From the NCBI GenBank assembly GCA_035697545.1, contig DASSCT010000162.1, positions 1 through 8,360 on the forward strand: 8,360 nt of DNA. Reading direction: 5' to 3'. This document shows positions 6,512-8,360 of the stretch, piece after piece. Source of the stretch: JACDAN01 sp035697545. Its GTDB lineage: Bacteria; Actinomycetota; Thermoleophilia; Gaiellales; Gaiellaceae. Position numbers and translations under genes: made by a program. Position 1 is the stretch's first letter. The number at the start of each line of letters is the position of its first letter. Below the pieces are notes generated by a model. That model ran no database searches. It was not told the DNA's origin and saw nothing but the letters and a program-made list of their open reading frames with translations.

Positions 6512-7545
6512 GACTCGGTGAGCCGCCGGAGCGCGCCGGTCAGCACCTCGACCGCCAGGGCAATGTCTTCGTCGCTCGAGTGCTCCTCCGGCGAGTGGCT
6601 GGCGCCGCCGTTCAGGCTCCGGACGAAGAGCATCGACGACTCCACGCCCGCGGCTGCCAGAACGCCGGCGTCGTGACCGGCGCCTGACGGCAGCTCGACG
6701 ACGGGCAGCCCGCGTCTTTCGACCTCCTCCCTCAGGACCGCGGGTGAAAGAGCGACCGGCGGGATCACGTAATGCGCCTCCTCGAGCCCGAGCTCGGCGA
6801 CGAGGCGGTCGAGCCGCTCCCGGTCGGGGGCGCGAGCGTCCACCATCAGTCGAGCTCGTTCCGGGACGACATTGGCGGCGCCCGGCTCGACCTCGAGCTG
6901 CCCGACAGTCGCGACGCCGCCGTCGATGCCGGCAGCGACCTCCTGGACACGAACCACGTACCGGGCCGCGGCCACGAGCGCGTCGCTTCGAACGTCCATC
7001 GGCGTCGTCCCGGCGTGATCGGCCCGGCCTCCGAACTCGCGCGAGCAGCGGACGATCCCCGCGATGCTCGTGACCACTCCGAGCGGCGCGCCGGCCCGCT
7101 CCAGCAGCGGCCCCTGCTCGACGTGCAGCTCGACATACGACCCGGGAAGGGGCGCGTGCCGGACGCGCCAGCGACTCCCGTGGCATCCGGTCTCCTCGTC
7201 ACGGAAGACGACGACGCCGAGCGTCCGCTCGGACGGCCCCAGGGCGGAGACCGCCTCGACCCCGGCGACGACCCCCAGCGCTCCGTCGAAGCGACCGCCC
7301 GAGGGCACGGAGTCCAGATGCGAGCCGGTCCACACCTCCGGCAGCTCGGGCCGCCGACCAAGCAGCCGCCCGACGACGTTTCCACGCGCGTCTACCTCCA
7401 CCTCGAGCCCCGCCTTTTCCATCCACGAGACCGCCAGCTCGCACGCCTTATCCTCCTCCCGCGTACCTCCGACGCGGTTCGCCCCGACGCCGTCGCCGAT
7501 GTGAAAAACCTCGTCCAGCCGCCGGTTTACAGTCGCGCTCAGCAA
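6505..7545 (-). CDS. Allantoate amidohydrolase / N-carbamoyl amino acid amidohydrolase family protein (short form)
   Basis: This is a dinuclear-metal M20-like amidohydrolase. In this context it probably removes ammonia and CO2 from allantoate to give ureidoglycine, although relatives act on N-carbamoyl amino acids or ureidoglycolate. Metal and catalytic residues are all present: His76 in GSHLDSVPSGG, Asp87 in RFDGALG, Glu117 and Glu118 in FRDEE, His141 in ELHVEQGP, and His317 in GGASHSPEE. The dimerisation/substrate region has GGRADHAGTTPMDVR (172-186) and an ANVVPERARL segment, followed by SGAGHDAG with His291. At 346 residues it is shorter than the usual 400-415. Most of the difference falls between Glu118 and His141, where relatives such as E. 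coli AllC have roughly 40 more residues. The TTG at 7545 is the best start available, without a clear ribosome site. It converges with the purine operon and diverges from the permease remnant. Confidence 0.86.
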   Translation of the reverse strand: MLSATVNRRLDEVFHIGDGVGANRVGGTREEDKACELAVSWMEKAGLEVEVDARGNVVGRLLGRRPELPEVWTGSHLDSVPSGGRFDGALGVVAGVEAVSALGPSERTLGVVVFRDEETGCHGSRWRVRHAPLPGSYVELHVEQGPLLERAGAPLGVVTSIAGIVRCSREFGGRADHAGTTPMDVRSDALVAAARYVVRVQEVAAGIDGGVATVGQLEVEPGAANVVPERARLMVDARAPDRERLDRLVAELGLEEAHYVIPPVALSPAVLREEVERRGLPVVELPSGAGHDAGVLAAAGVESSMLFVRSLNGGASHSPEEHSSDEDIALAVEVLTGALRRLTESK

Positions 7546-7556
7546 CGCGGATTCGC

Positions 7557-7565
7557 GGAGAGGAG
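7557..7565 (+). promoter_or_regulatory. Strong ribosome binding site of the permease remnant
   Basis: GGAGAGGAG lies seven bases before ATG 7573. It is the clearest Shine-Dalgarno sequence in the window and fixes the original start of the permease. It sits in the 27-bp gap between the divergent amidohydrolase and permease starts. Confidence 0.75.
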
Positions 7566-7572
7566 CACCTGT

Positions 7573-8056
7573 ATGACCGAGCTCGCCGCGTCCCGCTCGC
7601 GCTCGGGCCTCGAGCGCTGGTTCCGGTTCGACCAGAACCGGACCAACTTTGCGCGGGACACGATCGCAGGGCTGACGACCTTCATCGTCATGTCCTACAT
7701 CATCTTCGTGAACCCCACGATCCTGAGCTTCCGAGGAGTCCCGAACCTCCAGTCTCAGGGCCTCCCCTTCATAGCCGTCCTCACCTCGACGTGCCTCGTC
7801 GCCGGGGTGATGACGCGATCGCGGCCGGACTGGACCTGAACGCAGTCCTCGCCTTCACGCTCGTCGCGGAGAACGGCCTCGGCTTTCCGGAGGCCATGGG
7901 GCTGATCGTCGTCGAAGGGCTCGCCGCCGTTGTCGCCGTCCTCATCGGCCTCCGCGAGTCGATCATGCGCGCGATCCCCTCGATCTGAAGAAGGCAATCG
8001 CGTTCGCGATCTACTTCGCGCTTCCGATCCTGCAGCAGGAGTTCAGCTGGATCTAG
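7573..8056 (+). pseudogene. NCS2-family purine permease remnant (frameshifted, internally deleted)
   Basis: This is the wreck of a membrane purine/xanthine/guanine permease of the PbuG (AzgA-like) branch. Frame one (7573-7839) gives the typical start: LERWFRF, then AGLTTFIVMSYIIFVNPTIL as the first helix, then FIAVLTSTCLVAGVMT, before diverging to a stop. Similarity resumes at about 7812 in a second frame as AIAAGLDLNAVLAFTLVAENGLG and continues through VVAVLIGLRESIMRAIP to a stop at 7988. It resumes again at about 7979 in a third frame as LDLKKAIAFAIYFALPILQQ, ending at TAG 8056. About 160 codons remain of the usual 430-500, and most transport helices are missing. The second shift looks like one base lost from a C run, so a sequencing error there is possible, but the missing internal helices are not explained by that. 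The strong ribosome site and start survive. Confidence 0.83.
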
Positions 8057-8360
8057 GTAACGCCGCCGGAGCGCGTTCCTCGACGCGCTCCGGCAGCCGC
8101 CCGAGCAGCCACCAACCGAGGAGTGGGCCGATCGCCGCGAGCGCGAAAGCCGTCCGCCACGACGCCGCTTCGACCACGGCGGCGAAGGCAACCGGAACGC
8201 CGACGCCGATCAGGGCCAACGTTGTCTGCTGGAACCCGATCGCTGCGCCGCTCCGCGCCCGCCCGGCCAGCTCCGCCGCAGCTGTCAGCGACAGGCCGTT
8301 CCAGGCCATCGAGATCGTTCCGGCGACCACGATCACGGCAACGACCACGGCGAGGCGGCT
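8043..8360 (-). CDS. Major facilitator superfamily transporter, C-terminal part (5' partial)
   Basis: The C-terminal 105 codons of an MFS membrane transporter are present, and the frame is open through the right edge. Three hydrophobic segments are visible: the VVVAVIVVAGTISMAW stretch, IGFQQTTLALIGVGVPVAF after a short polar loop containing AGRARSG, and TAFALAAIGPLLGWWLL. These match the last helices of a 12-helix transporter, followed by a short charged cytoplasmic tail (LPERVEERAP). The GRARSGAAIGFQQT loop is typical of MFS transporters. The substrate cannot be told. An in-window GTG at 8348 is not the true start, because the frame and hydrophobicity continue upstream. Its 3' end overlaps the last 14 bp of the converging permease remnant, so sequence from the decayed region now forms its tail. 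Confidence 0.82.
   Translation of the reverse strand, partial: SRLAVVVAVIVVAGTISMAWNGLSLTAAAELAGRARSGAAIGFQQTTLALIGVGVPVAFAAVVEAASWRTAFALAAIGPLLGWWLLGRLPERVEERAPAALPRSS
8065..8094. terminator. Strong GC hairpin downstream of permease remnant
   Basis: A perfect 11-bp inverted repeat, GCCGGAGCGCG at 8065-8075 and CGCGCTCCGGC at 8084-8094, encloses an 8-base loop. It starts 8 bp after the last permease stop, where a terminator for that strand would be expected. There is no U-tract, so it would be a non-canonical terminator at best. The same bases encode the charged tail (RLPERVEER) of the converging MFS gene. The stem is clear; the function is inferred. Confidence 0.45.

Noticed and set aside
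6416..7186. Minus-strand open frame within the amidohydrolase region, considered as a frameshifted continuation carrying the missing segment
   Set aside because: Its peptide is Arg-rich and has no amidohydrolase similarity, so the short amidohydrolase is better explained by an in-frame deletion than by a frameshift.

Overview
The window is GC-rich (about 70% by eye) and almost fully coding, with GTG/TTG starts, stop/start overlaps and very short intergenic gaps. This fits a high-GC actinobacterium. The gene content (coxM/coxS-type hydroxylase subunits, PuuD, a DUF3830 protein) would suit a Thermoleophilia-like soil lineage, but no taxonomic marker is present, so that placement is inference.

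Layout. Positions 1-1096 (minus strand) hold the [2Fe-2S] subunit (cut by the window edge) and the FAD subunit of a molybdenum hydroxylase, most likely xanthine dehydrogenase. A 29-bp divergent gap separates them from a tightly packed plus-strand operon at 1126-6407: adenine deaminase, an 8-oxoguanine/guanine deaminase, 5-hydroxyisourate hydrolase, OHCU decarboxylase, the membrane urate hydroxylase PuuD with its C-terminal cytochrome c, and a DUF3830 cyclophilin-like protein. A 97-bp convergent gap (6408-6504) carries two near-identical AT-rich palindromes around a GC hairpin. Then come a minus-strand allantoate amidohydrolase-like metallopeptidase (6505-7545), a decayed NCS2 purine permease (7573-8056, plus strand) and the 3' end of an MFS transporter (8043-8360, minus strand) that runs off the window.

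Together these genes form a purine-to-allantoin degradation module. Adenine is deaminated to hypoxanthine, and xanthine dehydrogenase takes hypoxanthine and xanthine to urate. The second deaminase feeds either xanthine (from guanine) or urate directly (from 8-oxoguanine). PuuD oxidises urate to 5-hydroxyisourate and passes electrons to its own cytochrome c. The hydrolase and decarboxylase then give S-allantoin. Allantoinase is not in the window; the allantoate amidohydrolase-like gene would act after it. The dead permease suggests that one import route was lost or replaced.

The points most worth a second look are the paired palindromes, whose differences compensate so that symmetry is kept; DUF3830 as the last gene of the operon; the likely 8-oxoguanine-to-urate shortcut; the shortened amidohydrolase; and the permease with at least two frame changes. 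I found no CRISPR array, tRNA, rRNA, insertion sequence or clearly new multi-gene system.
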